Of a DNA stretch of 32,082 nt, positions 1 through 8,596 are shown in pieces (within the stretch, counting starts at the first letter, position 1; each line of letters opens with the position of its first letter). The DNA comes from Leptospira sp. (GTDB lineage: Bacteria; Spirochaetota; Leptospiria; Leptospirales; Leptospiraceae), in assembly GCA_020831715.1 (NCBI GenBank), contig JAFIGA010000157.1, positions 1-32,082 of the forward strand, read 5' to 3'. The position numbers were made by a program, and so were the translations under genes. Under the pieces are notes generated by a model. It saw nothing but the letters and a program-made list of their open reading frames with translations. It did no database searches and was not told the origin of the DNA.

Positions 1-1005
1 GATCCCCTAACAGGAAAAAATACAGTACACAAAGTCCCTTTTCAAGACGGAGATTCCTTGGGTGGATTGTTGTCCGGTAGGCTAAAAACTTTTCCCAAGC
101 ATGAAACCTATGTGGGAGTCCACTCTCTTGCCGAATCTTCCGTGGATGGACATATATTTATTACTCCTTCTTTGCAGAGAAGAATCATTGAATTCATTCC
201 CGAAACAGGAGAATTCATCGATCATGAATTTACCAATGGTCTCTACCCTCATACCATTCGCATTGACAAAGAAGACCGAGTTTGGTATACATTGGCACTT
301 TCCAATCAAATCGGAATGTTCGATCGTAAAACCAAAACTTTTTATACCTACGACCTTCCCCCAAGATCAAAAAAAGAAGCCTTTAATTTGTTTATAGCAC
401 CTTTCATTCGTATTTTAATGAACTGGGGTTTTCCCATGCATTGGCTTCCGGTTGATGAACGAGTCACCGGAATGCCACTTCCCTATGGAATTGATACATC
501 TATGGATGGAAAAATCTGGTTTGCCAGGCTCCATGCAGATTCCATTGGATTCATTGACACAAACTCATCACAAGATCCATCCAACTGGGAACCGGAAATT
601 ATTGAAACTCCTTTCCAAAGTCCACGAAGACTCAGGACAGATAACCAGGGAAACGTATGGATTGGTGCTTTCTCAGAAGGAACCATTTATAAATATTCAC
701 CTAACAAAAAAGAATTCACTCCATATCCAATGCCCACAGCCATAGGTGGAATCGAAACTCCCTACTCCTTGAATGTGAACCGAATTACAAATCAAGTCTG
801 GGCAACCGGAACCCAATCCGATACCTTGGCAGTTTTGGATATAGCTACGGAAAAGTGGAAGATCTATCCTATGCCAAGGAAGGTAACCTTCACTCGAGAT
901 GTGGAATTTTCCCAAGATGGTAAAAAGGCGTACACCTGCAACGGAGCATTCCCCAGTTGGCAGATTGAAGACGGGCAACCTACCCTGATCGAGATTACCC
1001 CATGA
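1..1005 (+). CDS. Vgb-like (streptogramin lyase-type) beta-propeller protein, 5' partial
   Basis: The reading frame is open from base 1, so the gene starts left of the window; 334 residues are visible. It carries repeated blade motifs of the Vgb/SMP-30-like propeller type: 'DGHIFITPS', 'DRVWYTLALSNQIGMFD', 'DGKIWFARLHADSIGFID', 'GNVWIGAFSEGTIYKY', 'NQVWATGTQSDTLAVLD', each followed by a 'YPMP'-like strand. Virginiamycin B lyase shares this fold, but I could not place its catalytic His/Glu residues, so lyase activity is not claimed. A hydrophobic insert ('FIAPFIRILMNWGF', about bases 400-430) between blades is unusual for a soluble propeller. A TTG at 58 could be read as a start, but the frame upstream is open and protein-like. 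The stop codon lies inside an inverted repeat shared with the convergent gene. Confidence 0.72.
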   Translation, partial: DPLTGKNTVHKVPFQDGDSLGGLLSGRLKTFPKHETYVGVHSLAESSVDGHIFITPSLQRRIIEFIPETGEFIDHEFTNGLYPHTIRIDKEDRVWYTLALSNQIGMFDRKTKTFYTYDLPPRSKKEAFNLFIAPFIRILMNWGFPMHWLPVDERVTGMPLPYGIDTSMDGKIWFARLHADSIGFIDTNSSQDPSNWEPEIIETPFQSPRRLRTDNQGNVWIGAFSEGTIYKYSPNKKEFTPYPMPTAIGGIETPYSLNVNRITNQVWATGTQSDTLAVLDIATEKWKIYPMPRKVTFTRDVEFSQDGKKAYTCNGAFPSWQIEDGQPTLIEITP

Positions 1006-1025
1006 ATGGTTTTTGGGGTAACCTC
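991..1025. terminator. Inverted repeat between convergent genes, possible bidirectional terminator
   Basis: GAGATTACCCC (991-1001) faces GGGGTAACCTC (1015-1025) across a 13-nt loop. That is 10 of 11 pairs on the plus transcript; on the minus transcript the odd position becomes a G-U wobble, so the stem is continuous. It covers the stop codon of the propeller gene and ends just before the stop of the convergent membrane-protein gene. There is no immediate U tract on either side, only a T-rich stretch from about 1034 on the plus strand, so intrinsic termination is plausible but unproved. Confidence 0.42.
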
Positions 1026-1034
1026 TAACTTAAA

Positions 1035-1625
1035 TTATTTTTCATTTATAGATGAAATCAATTTTTTCATTTCTTCCAGTTTTTCTTTAAATTTTTCATC
1101 TTTACTTTCGCCTATGATGATACCATGCCCTATGGACTGGATCTCATGAGAAACCCGACTGAATTTTAACAAAAAATCTTCCATCGTCTTAGCATGAATT
1201 TTGTTTCTCTTCGAATAATATCTATATCCGTATTTCCAGGACAAACCTACCAAGCCCAGAAAATGCACCGGCAAAAGTAGGTAGGTCATAGCTCGAAATA
1301 TTCTTCCGTAAGAAACAACCCCGTCTTCAGCAGCTATCGCTTCCGAATACCCCCACGCCCAGCAGAGGAAAAGAACAACAATTGTATAATTCAACTTGGG
1401 TGTGGTTGGAAATATTCCGTTAACCCAAGAAAGTAAAAATACTGTGGCAATTAAAAGAAGAATAACTTCCCATGGTAAAAAACTAAAAATTGGTTCGAGA
1501 AAATTATAGGTTCTCGAAACTATGGTAGTGACAGTGTCTATGAAATTTTCAGTGGACTCTGCAACCCCTTTTAGGTATTGTATTCCTTCGAGGATTTTGT
1601 TATAGGTATTGGTTACTAAAGACAT
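1035..1625 (-). CDS. Hypothetical membrane protein, three predicted TM segments
   Basis: 196 residues of no family I recognise. Three hydrophobic segments are visible at roughly residues 48-70 (around 'WEVILLLIATVFLLSW'), 78-98 ('YTIVVLFLCWAWGY') and 110-135 ('MTYLLLPVHFLGLVGLSW'). A polar N-terminal helix precedes them, and a charged C-terminal tail ('KDEKFKEKLEEMKKL') could form a short coiled coil. The ATG at 1625 is forced: an in-frame stop lies three codons upstream. No clear Shine-Dalgarno sequence precedes it. The gene is divergent from the next one and the two start codons share the bases CATG (1623-1626). Confidence 0.6.
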   Translation of the reverse strand: MSLVTNTYNKILEGIQYLKGVAESTENFIDTVTTIVSRTYNFLEPIFSFLPWEVILLLIATVFLLSWVNGIFPTTPKLNYTIVVLFLCWAWGYSEAIAAEDGVVSYGRIFRAMTYLLLPVHFLGLVGLSWKYGYRYYSKRNKIHAKTMEDFLLKFSRVSHEIQSIGHGIIIGESKDEKFKEKLEEMKKLISSINEK

Positions 1626-2673
1626 GACTAATTATTCATCTAATGAAAACAAAGAACTGGAGAAAAGCGAAAATTTCTTCCGAAAAATTCCTATTTCCCT
1701 ATGGCTGGTAGTCGGTTATATTTTATTGGCATTTCCTATATTGGTTTGGCATGAGAAGCATTTACCCTTGCTCATTATTCTTTTGTTGGCAATTACAGCT
1801 TTATTCTTCGGTTCTACACTTTTTTTTATTAGTATTAAAATCTACTCACAGATTTTGAAACATGGATTTCATCCAATTTATGAATTTTTAATTATCGTTA
1901 TACTTCTTTTGGCACTGGGAATTTCAGGCTTTTGGGAAAATAGCGGTGGTAGACTATTCATGTTCATTTTCGCATTTATAAGTTTTATTTTAAGATTTGC
2001 AAGAGCGAAACTCTACTATTCGATAAGCATGCTTGCTATGATCCTATTGGCAAATGGGTTGCTTTCTTTCGTTGTTTTGCAAAAAATAGAAGTATTCACA
2101 GCATATCATTTATTTAAATCTCGATTCCAATTTACAGAAGTGGATCTATCCGACTGGAAGTTGGATGAGGAAAGTGGCATGCTTACCAATCGATCCATAC
2201 CGATTAAACTCAAGTTACCGAACAATCTTTTCTTTCACAATCCTTCGGACTTGGGACTCAAAGAGAAGACCGGTGCAGGTCAGATTGCCGGTATTCTATC
2301 ATACAGTGAGCGCGATCCCAATAGTTATCCCTTTATAAGAATATTTTTCTTTCCTGTATATGTTCCGGTAGAAGACTCCATCATTAAAGAAGAAGTTTTG
2401 AAATACATTCAATTCCAGGAAAAGCAAGGAGAACTCGAAGAGGTCAACGAAATCCAACCCAACCGACAATTTAAATTTTTGGATCGAATTCCGAGGAATG
2501 CTTTCTGGACATTTTACGATATACTAAGACCAAGATATGCCAAGACAGGGTATTATTTCCTAGAATCGAAAACAGGTTCCAAAGTACTTTTGCATATAAC
2601 CGAGAATTTAGAGAAGGGTCAATACCACGAACCACTCATCCAAGAAGTATTGGATTCCATTCAACTGGAGTAA
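1624..2673 (+). CDS. Hypothetical polytopic membrane protein with C-terminal soluble domain
   Basis: 349 residues from the ATG at 1624. The N-terminal ~170 residues hold about six hydrophobic segments (for example 'LWLVVGYILLAFPILVW', 'LLIILLLAITALFFG', 'FLIIVILLLALGISGF'). A soluble domain of roughly 180 residues follows and ends with 'EPLIQEVLDSIQLE'; it has alternating strands and no motif I recognise. The frame stays open upstream to a TTG at 1609, but that would extend the overlap with the divergent gene and has no better ribosome-binding site. Function unknown; the pairing with the divergent membrane-protein gene is suggestive only. Confidence 0.62.
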   Translation: MTNYSSNENKELEKSENFFRKIPISLWLVVGYILLAFPILVWHEKHLPLLIILLLAITALFFGSTLFFISIKIYSQILKHGFHPIYEFLIIVILLLALGISGFWENSGGRLFMFIFAFISFILRFARAKLYYSISMLAMILLANGLLSFVVLQKIEVFTAYHLFKSRFQFTEVDLSDWKLDEESGMLTNRSIPIKLKLPNNLFFHNPSDLGLKEKTGAGQIAGILSYSERDPNSYPFIRIFFFPVYVPVEDSIIKEEVLKYIQFQEKQGELEEVNEIQPNRQFKFLDRIPRNAFWTFYDILRPRYAKTGYYFLESKTGSKVLLHITENLEKGQYHEPLIQEVLDSIQLE

Positions 2674-2690
2674 AATAACATCGACTTGAC

Positions 2691-2768
2691 TTAGAGCCTG
2701 TCCCAAAACCCATATTCTTCACAGATATTTCTAAGTAACAGGATATTTGCTCACATAAGAGGCTCTAA
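2691..2768. repeat. 9-bp perfect inverted repeat in a convergent intergenic gap
   Basis: TTAGAGCCT (2691-2699) is mirrored by AGGCTCTAA (2760-2768) with 60 nt between. The left arm continues as GAGCCTGTCCCAAAA, which resembles terminal repeats of some insertion sequences. The right arm does not mirror that extension, so a terminator-like structure or chance remain possible. The right arm overlaps the stop codon of the M23 peptidase gene. Confidence 0.35.
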
Positions 2769-3739
2769 ATATCCTTAAAAGCAAGTAAAGCCAAAGGATG
2801 CACCAATGTATCGGCAACCTTCACACCAAGATGTAAATGAGGTCCGGTGGACATGCCCGTAGAACCGATTAGCCCAATCTTTTGACCTTTTTTTACCTTC
2901 TGTCCCGGCTTCACCAAAAGCTTGGACTGATGCATATAAAAAGAAAATATCTTATTTCCATGATCAATAATAGTAAAGTTCCCTTCAAAATACATCTCCC
3001 GTGCAAGAACAACCTTTCCATCATTTACTGCAAAGATAGGTGTACCAGCCTTTCCTCTGAAATCAACACCACCATGAGGTCTTCCCTTTTTCTCGTTATA
3101 ATCCCGCCTAACGTAAAATGGACTAGAAAATGAAACTACGGAAACAGGATATTGAAAACCTGACTTGATTTGCAAAGGTGTGGATGAAGCAAATGCTATC
3201 GTTTTAGCCTTGGTGCAGTCTTCAATGAATTTTAGAGTTTTGGAATCATATTTTTTCTGTGTGAACTTTTTATCTAATTTAATGGATTGCTTCTTGATTA
3301 CCAGAAAGTCAGTCGCACCTATATCGATTTCGTATTTTTTCATTTTACGGTTTACATAAAGTTTTCGTGAGTGCAGTTCAATAATCATAGACCCGGGTTT
3401 TCTTTCCGGATGAATAGGAATAAATCCGATCATCTCACCTTTCCAGGGAGACAATGAAACAATTTTTCCATCTGCAACTAATTTGAATTTTTCGGAAAAT
3501 ATACCTTCTTTCAATGGCTTGATTCGTATCTGAATAATCTCACCTTGAGCAAAATTCCTGGCATAAAGTCTTAATTCAAAATTCTGTTCCGTCTTTTGTA
3601 TAATAGATAATTCCTCTTCCATCGAGAAAAGTGGATTTGAAAGTGATAGTAGTATTAAAACAGATAAAAAGTGAAAGTTGAATTTAAACGAAGGTGCTGT
3701 TGAAAAAAATTTAAATGTTCTAAGAAAAAGATAACCCAT
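2765..3739 (-). CDS. M23 family metallopeptidase (LytM domain), secreted
   Basis: 324 residues from the ATG at 3739. A TTG two codons upstream (3745) is possible but less likely. An N-terminal hydrophobic stretch ('FLSVLILLSLSNPLFS') reads as a signal peptide, giving a periplasmic or envelope location. The LytM/M23 domain occupies about residues 200-315 with intact zinc-site motifs: H222xxxD226 (in 'RPHGGVDF') and H301-L-H303 (in 'GPHLHLG'). The middle His ('FYMHQS') is also present. The region before it is an Ig-like, mostly beta linker. The family cleaves peptide cross-links in peptidoglycan; with the full ligand set, activity is likely. The gene overlaps the end of the upstream GGDEF-EAL gene by about 20 bp, suggesting translational coupling. 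Confidence 0.88.
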   Translation of the reverse strand: MGYLFLRTFKFFSTAPSFKFNFHFLSVLILLSLSNPLFSMEEELSIIQKTEQNFELRLYARNFAQGEIIQIRIKPLKEGIFSEKFKLVADGKIVSLSPWKGEMIGFIPIHPERKPGSMIIELHSRKLYVNRKMKKYEIDIGATDFLVIKKQSIKLDKKFTQKKYDSKTLKFIEDCTKAKTIAFASSTPLQIKSGFQYPVSVVSFSSPFYVRRDYNEKKGRPHGGVDFRGKAGTPIFAVNDGKVVLAREMYFEGNFTIIDHGNKIFSFYMHQSKLLVKPGQKVKKGQKIGLIGSTGMSTGPHLHLGVKVADTLVHPLALLAFKDI

Positions 3740-5774
3740 ATTCAAATTTTCGGTAATTTCTTAAAAGTTCTTCAAAATCTTTTTCAGATAAAGGTTTAGA
3801 AACTAAATACCCTTGAAAAGAATCACATCCTTGCTCTTTTAATATGGTCAATTGCTCAACTTTTTCAACACCCTCTGCAACCACATTCAATCCTAGTGAA
3901 TGAGCAAGATTTATAATAGCAAGAGAAATAGCCCTGTCACTAGAGCTGAATTCCAAATCATGAACAAAACTTCTATCAATCTTTAGATGATGCACATTTA
4001 ATTTTTTTAGATAGCTTAAGGATGAGTAGCCGGTTCCAAAATCATCTACCGACAAACCTATCCCTTGATTCAAAAGCTCTTGAAAGGCACGGATGCTCTT
4101 TTCAGGATCTTCCATGATAGAACTTTCTGTTAATTCAATCGTAAGCAATTTACTAGGTAATCCGGTCGATTCCAGAATTCCAACAATTTCGTTGGATAGT
4201 GAAAGGTTGTTCCATTGTTTGGCACTTACATTCACAGATACGGGGAAATCAATCAATCCTCGATCTATCCAGTCTTTGGATATCTCGCAGGCAGATTTTA
4301 AAACATATAATCCGATTTCTTGAATGAGTCCGCTCATTTCGGCAACAGGAATAAATTCCAAAGGAGATACAATCCCCTTCTGAGGATGATTCCAACGAAC
4401 CAATGCCTCCATTCCACAAAGTTCACCTGATGTTATAGATATTTGAGGTTGAAAATAAAGGAGAAATTCATCATTTTGAATCGCTTTTCTTAGATCATTC
4501 TCCAATTCCATTCTTTTGTGAACTTTTTGAATCATGATATCATTGTATATGGAAAAAACATTCTTCCCTTTTTCTTTTGCCGTATACATCGCTAAATCAG
4601 CTGACTTCATTAAATCTCGAGAAAATTGACCATGATCGGGATAAATCGCAATTCCAAAGCTGAAAGTTAAAAAGAATTCTCTTCCTTCTAAAACTAAACA
4701 TTTTTTCAGATCGATTTGTAATTTTTGAATAGTGTTTACTAAATTTTCATTGGATTTTATATCATTCAACAATAATCCAAAATCATCTCCACCAAAATGT
4801 GCGAAAAAAGATTCACGAATTTCCAATGATCTGAGTCTATCGGCTAGTATGCGTATTATTTTATCTCCAAAATCCGACCCTAAAGTCTCATTGATCAACT
4901 TGAAGTTATCTATATCCAATGTAACGATTGCGAATTTGCGATTTGTTAATTTTGCATCATGAATCAGTTGATTCAATCGGTCTTCAAATAATATTTTGTT
5001 CGGTAGATTAGTTATAGGATTGTAATAGGCTAGGAAGTGTATTTTTTCTTCCGATGCTTTTCTCTCGGATATATCCCTAAAGGTCGCAAAGATATGAGTG
5101 ATTCCGTTTTTTTGAAAAATTCGCCAGGTCGACTCCATTGGAATCCAAATATTCGATGATGTAACAAGTCCATGATTTGCAATTGTATACCCGTGAAATT
5201 CGGTATCATTCTTTTCGCTCTCTTGAGTGTGACTTAAAAATGAAAAATCACGTCCGATCAATTCATCGCGTGTGTATCCGAGAACAATATTTGCCGCATG
5301 ATTGGCTTCGATAATTTTCTTGGTAGTTGCATCAATGATGAACATAATATCCAAAGAATCTTGAAAAAGATTTTCCCATTCTGCAAGATTTTCTTCGACC
5401 AATTTAAGAGAATTACAACTATTGATAGACTCTAATTTCGCTAGAATTGCTCTTTTGAGAAGTCCGAGATAATTTTCCTTTAAATCGACACTGCTTAGAT
5501 AGAAATCCATAATGTTCGTAAGATCAGTATTTTTATCCGGGAGAGACTTATAGTATAATACCTTAATAGATTTGTTGTAGTGATTTACTACAGTCGACAA
5601 CTCATCATCTGTTAGGTGATCACCCAATAAAAAAAGAACGATTGGCTCATCTTCAACGCCCTTTTTCAGATCATCCAAATTCAGAAGAACTACAGAATAA
5701 TTCCAATGCATTTCCAATACATTTTTCAGTATTACTGCTTCTTCGGGATTGGATGAAAGGATGTACTGAACCAT
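3720..5774 (-). CDS. PAS-GGDEF-EAL cyclic di-GMP signalling protein
   Basis: 684 residues. The order is an N-terminal domain of ~130 residues of uncertain type (possibly a degenerate receiver), PAS (about 135-250, 'FQDSLDIMFIIDATTKKIIEAN'), GGDEF (about 255-415) and EAL (about 425-675). The diguanylate cyclase signature reads G328-G-D-D-F rather than GGDEF; Asp in place of the second acidic residue may still work. The inhibitory RxxD site five residues upstream reads RESF, so product inhibition is probably lost. The EAL domain has E456 in 'MEALVRW', 'DDFGTGYSSL', 'LKIDRSFV' and 'VAEGVE', so phosphodiesterase activity looks intact. No transmembrane segment is seen; the PAS domain is the likely input. 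The start is ATG with no obvious Shine-Dalgarno. It lies 58 bp after nuoI on the same strand. Confidence 0.9.
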   Translation of the reverse strand: MVQYILSSNPEEAVILKNVLEMHWNYSVVLLNLDDLKKGVEDEPIVLFLLGDHLTDDELSTVVNHYNKSIKVLYYKSLPDKNTDLTNIMDFYLSSVDLKENYLGLLKRAILAKLESINSCNSLKLVEENLAEWENLFQDSLDIMFIIDATTKKIIEANHAANIVLGYTRDELIGRDFSFLSHTQESEKNDTEFHGYTIANHGLVTSSNIWIPMESTWRIFQKNGITHIFATFRDISERKASEEKIHFLAYYNPITNLPNKILFEDRLNQLIHDAKLTNRKFAIVTLDIDNFKLINETLGSDFGDKIIRILADRLRSLEIRESFFAHFGGDDFGLLLNDIKSNENLVNTIQKLQIDLKKCLVLEGREFFLTFSFGIAIYPDHGQFSRDLMKSADLAMYTAKEKGKNVFSIYNDIMIQKVHKRMELENDLRKAIQNDEFLLYFQPQISITSGELCGMEALVRWNHPQKGIVSPLEFIPVAEMSGLIQEIGLYVLKSACEISKDWIDRGLIDFPVSVNVSAKQWNNLSLSNEIVGILESTGLPSKLLTIELTESSIMEDPEKSIRAFQELLNQGIGLSVDDFGTGYSSLSYLKKLNVHHLKIDRSFVHDLEFSSSDRAISLAIINLAHSLGLNVVAEGVEKVEQLTILKEQGCDSFQGYLVSKPLSEKDFEELLRNYRKFEYGLSFS

Positions 5775-5832
5775 GGTATTATTGGTTCAGTTTTCAATAG
5801 TGGATAGAATATATCAAACAGAAAATTTCTTT

Positions 5833-6360
5833 CTAATTTCTCTGTCCCAGAATGGCTCCACCCTTTTTTTCCATCATACGTTCTTTGGTAAGAATGAGAT
5901 CTTGTCTATTGTCTGCCGCCATCTCCCCTCCACCATCCAGATAGATTGCACCTTTGGGGCATGCTTCTTCGCAGAGTCCACAAAAAATACAACGGAGTAG
6001 ATCGATTTCAAATCTCTTTGCGTATTTGTCTTCTGGATGAAGATGTTGCCTTTCGGGAGTCACTTCGGATGCATCAATTTGAATTGCATTGGCAGGACAG
6101 ATCCACATGCAACAAAAACAGGCTGTGCATCTTTCTCTTCCCTGCTCATCTCTTTTCATGGAATGCATTCCACGGAACCTGGAAGAGTACTGCTTTTTCA
6201 CTTCCGGATATTCAACAGTGACAACACCTTTTAAAAAAGCTGCTTTCAAAAAGTGCTTCATCGTAATCCCGAGACCCTTGCCGATAGAATAAAAGTAAAA
6301 CTTTTCATACCAAGAGAAAGTATGCTTCTTCGCGACATTAACTACATTAATTGTTGCCAA
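5833..6360 (-). CDS. nuoI: NADH-quinone oxidoreductase subunit I (2x[4Fe-4S] ferredoxin-like)
   Basis: 175 residues with two CxxCxxCxxxCP motifs: C78/C81/C84/C88 and C124/C127/C130/C134. This matches the N6a/N6b clusters that pass electrons towards quinone in complex I. The N-terminal part ('[17 protein letters not shown]', '[17 protein letters not shown]') is typical of NuoI. The start is TTG at 6360, supported by a perfect AGGAGG six bases upstream; no ATG lies before the first conserved residues. It overlaps the end of nuoG by 14 bp, implying translational coupling. nuoH, usually between nuoG and nuoI, is absent here. Confidence 0.9.
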   Translation of the reverse strand: MATINVVNVAKKHTFSWYEKFYFYSIGKGLGITMKHFLKAAFLKGVVTVEYPEVKKQYSSRFRGMHSMKRDEQGRERCTACFCCMWICPANAIQIDASEVTPERQHLHPEDKYAKRFEIDLLRCIFCGLCEEACPKGAIYLDGGGEMAADNRQDLILTKERMMEKKGGAILGQRN

Positions 6361-7810
6361 CTAGTGCCTCCTGTTTCTTGGGATTTTTAATTTCTTCCAA
6401 CAATCGATGAAAAACACCCGCACTGCTCAATAAACCTTGAATCGGTTTCATGGATTGAGGGAAGTCTTGCTTCAAACCGTTTTTGTTTGTAAAACTGCCA
6501 CCTTCCTCCGCGAAGATACGGATAGGAAGAGAATAGCCTGATTTAGTAACAGACTCATTATGATTCGTTTCAAGAACGATTACTCTATCAAGACGATCAG
6601 GATTAATATCAGAAGGAATTTCCTCTTTAATAACAAAAAGCAGATCAATCTTGCCTTGATTGAAATCGCCGACTATACCTTTTAACTCTTGCTTGGTTGT
6701 AAGATTTAAACCCAAAGCACCTGCAGTGTTCGGATGCCAATCTTTTGTAAGTAAAAAATCAACTTGTTCGGTTTCTTTATATTGTGGAGGGGTCGCTCTT
6801 GATTCCCACAGCACCGATTTATTTCCATCAATTGTTGAGAGAGTATCTAGTGCCATATTAATTGATCGGAGATTTTCATTGGTTTCGTGGGCACCACCAA
6901 TCACAGCTATTGAAGAAGATGCCTTCCAAAGTTCTGCAACTTCCGGAAAGACTTCCATGGATTTGGCAGGGGATCCATTTTTGTAGTATGACAAAAGTCT
7001 ATTTTCATTCATCCAGTCCAAATCGAATCGTCCCTTGTCGCATATGAAATACATATTATTTTCGGGGACTTCTCTTACCATATAACGATACATTTTATTG
7101 TCTCGAACATTGGCATTCACATTACAACCTGTACTGCAACCATGACATACAGATTCGTAGTTTTTATACCACCACACTCTGGATTTAAACAAGTTTTCTT
7201 TATTGAGAAGTGCTCCCACCGGGCAGATATCCGCCAAGGCTCCTTGGTAGTTATGGTTTATTGGCTCATCTTTCGCAAGACCAATGATGGAATGGTATCC
7301 TCTCTCGAATAAACCGAGGTTGGACTCTCCCACCTTTTCTTCTTCGAATCGAACACATCGATAGCAAACAATACACCGATTGTGGTTTATAATTAAATTA
7401 GTTCCAATCTCTTCTTGTGGGATGTTTCTCTTAGTGAATTCAAATCGAGAATTTCCTTTTCCGGATCCAAAGGCATTGTCTTGAAGTTGACACTCACCCG
7501 CCTTATCGCAAACCGGACAATCCAATGGGTGATTCGCCAAAAGAAACTCCATCGTGCCTTCACGACCTTCCTTTACACGATCACTTTTGGTAATAATTGA
7601 TAGCCCCTCTTTTACTGAGGTATTGCATGCGGCTTGAAGTCTGGGAACATTTTCGATTTCGATCAAGCACATCCGACACATTCCAACTACTTTCAAAGCC
7701 GGATGATAACAGAAATAAGGGATATCTACACCAACATCCTTTACTGCATCTATTAAGTTCTTGTTTTCATCTACTTCGTATTCAATTCCGTCGATCTTTA
7801 TCTTAACCAA
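6347..7810 (-). CDS. nuoG: NADH-quinone oxidoreductase subunit G (short form)
   Basis: 487 residues, much shorter than the ~900 of E. coli NuoG. Fe-S ligands, in order: the [2Fe-2S] N1b set C34, C45, C48, C62; N5 with H94, C98, C101, C107; N4 with C146, C149, C152, C196; and an N7-type set C222, C225, C229, C257, found only in some bacteria. The molybdopterin-oxidoreductase-like remainder is cut down to about 230 residues and lacks recognisable cofactor residues, as usual for NuoG. It acts in the peripheral arm of complex I. The start is TTG at 7810 with AGGG eight bases upstream; no better start exists before the first conserved strand. It lies 27 bp after the response regulator gene, same strand. 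Confidence 0.9.
   Translation of the reverse strand: MVKIKIDGIEYEVDENKNLIDAVKDVGVDIPYFCYHPALKVVGMCRMCLIEIENVPRLQAACNTSVKEGLSIITKSDRVKEGREGTMEFLLANHPLDCPVCDKAGECQLQDNAFGSGKGNSRFEFTKRNIPQEEIGTNLIINHNRCIVCYRCVRFEEEKVGESNLGLFERGYHSIIGLAKDEPINHNYQGALADICPVGALLNKENLFKSRVWWYKNYESVCHGCSTGCNVNANVRDNKMYRYMVREVPENNMYFICDKGRFDLDWMNENRLLSYYKNGSPAKSMEVFPEVAELWKASSSIAVIGGAHETNENLRSINMALDTLSTIDGNKSVLWESRATPPQYKETEQVDFLLTKDWHPNTAGALGLNLTTKQELKGIVGDFNQGKIDLLFVIKEEIPSDINPDRLDRVIVLETNHNESVTKSGYSLPIRIFAEEGGSFTNKNGLKQDFPQSMKPIQGLLSSAGVFHRLLEEIKNPKKQEALVGNN
6367..6372 (-). promoter_or_regulatory. Perfect Shine-Dalgarno fixing the TTG start of nuoI
   Basis: The minus strand reads AGGAGG six bases before TTG at 6360, inside the 3' end of nuoG. 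It decides the choice of a non-ATG start. Confidence 0.8.
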
Positions 7811-7837
7811 AAACCTATCCCTCTACTATTAGACAGA

Positions 7838-8575
7838 CTAGCTTCTGGTTTCTATCTTGCAACTCAATAAATTTGGAAATTTATCCGGGTCCAATCTGGC
7901 CTCTCTAATCTCTGGGGCATAAATTGTTGTTCCCGATCCACGGATATCAGTGTTCTTAATCAATTTCAACATAAAATCATCTAATATTCGATATGACAAT
8001 GCTTCCAAGAAAAAATGCGTATCAACTTCTATGAATAATTGTTTTATATGAGAGCTGGTTTCTATTATATTATGAACCCTGTTGTAGATTTCATCTGCCG
8101 AGTTTTTCTTGGGACAGCCTTCTAATTTCAATGAAATCAGATTTTCCCCTGTTTCGGAAACATTGATTTTTAGAGGTTTATCTTTTTTAACAAAAAGATC
8201 AGTTGTTTCCATTTTCATGGCTATAAGAACCTTCTCTAAAAGGGCATCGATTTCAATTGGTTTTAAAATATATTCCTTTACATGCCTCTGAGCTGCTCTT
8301 AGGACATTCTTTCGTTCGCCAACAGCAGTCAGAACTATAACAGGAGTATCTCGTATAAAATCTTGAGCTTTTTCAATGAATGACAATCCATCCAGGTAAG
8401 GCATCATTATATCGGATATGATTAAATCATAATCATTGGTTCGAACTTTGGAAAGTGCCGCCATTCCATCCGGAACATGAGTAACATCAAAATTAAATCG
8501 ATCCATAGCATGCTTAACCAACATTGCCGAATTTTCATCATCCTCTGCCAAAAGAACTTTTATCAATTTAAACAT
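7838..8575 (-). CDS. Response regulator: CheY-like receiver plus uncharacterised C-terminal domain
   Basis: 245 residues. The receiver spans residues 5-120 with the acidic pocket E11-D12-D13, phosphoacceptor D55 ('IISDIMMP'), T83 ('VLTA') and K105 ('ILKP'), all intact. The C-terminal ~115 residues have no DNA-binding or enzymatic motif I recognise. Their alternating strands and helices ('LISLKLEGCP', 'IKQLFIEVDTHFF') faintly recall a STAS-type fold, which is inference only. The start is ATG with AGGAG about ten bases upstream. No histidine kinase is adjacent. It sits 21 bp after aroC and 27 bp before nuoG, so it is probably cotranscribed with them. Confidence 0.87.
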   Translation of the reverse strand: MFKLIKVLLAEDDENSAMLVKHAMDRFNFDVTHVPDGMAALSKVRTNDYDLIISDIMMPYLDGLSFIEKAQDFIRDTPVIVLTAVGERKNVLRAAQRHVKEYILKPIEIDALLEKVLIAMKMETTDLFVKKDKPLKINVSETGENLISLKLEGCPKKNSADEIYNRVHNIIETSSHIKQLFIEVDTHFFLEALSYRILDDFMLKLIKNTDIRGSGTTIYAPEIREARLDPDKFPNLLSCKIETRS

Positions 8576-8596
8576 ATTTTAAAACTCCTGAAAATT

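Noticed and set aside
5775..5832. Terminator between nuoI and the GGDEF-EAL gene
   Set aside because: An imperfect A-T stem (CAGAGAAATT/AATTTTCTG) needs a bulge and lacks a U tract, so it was not listed.
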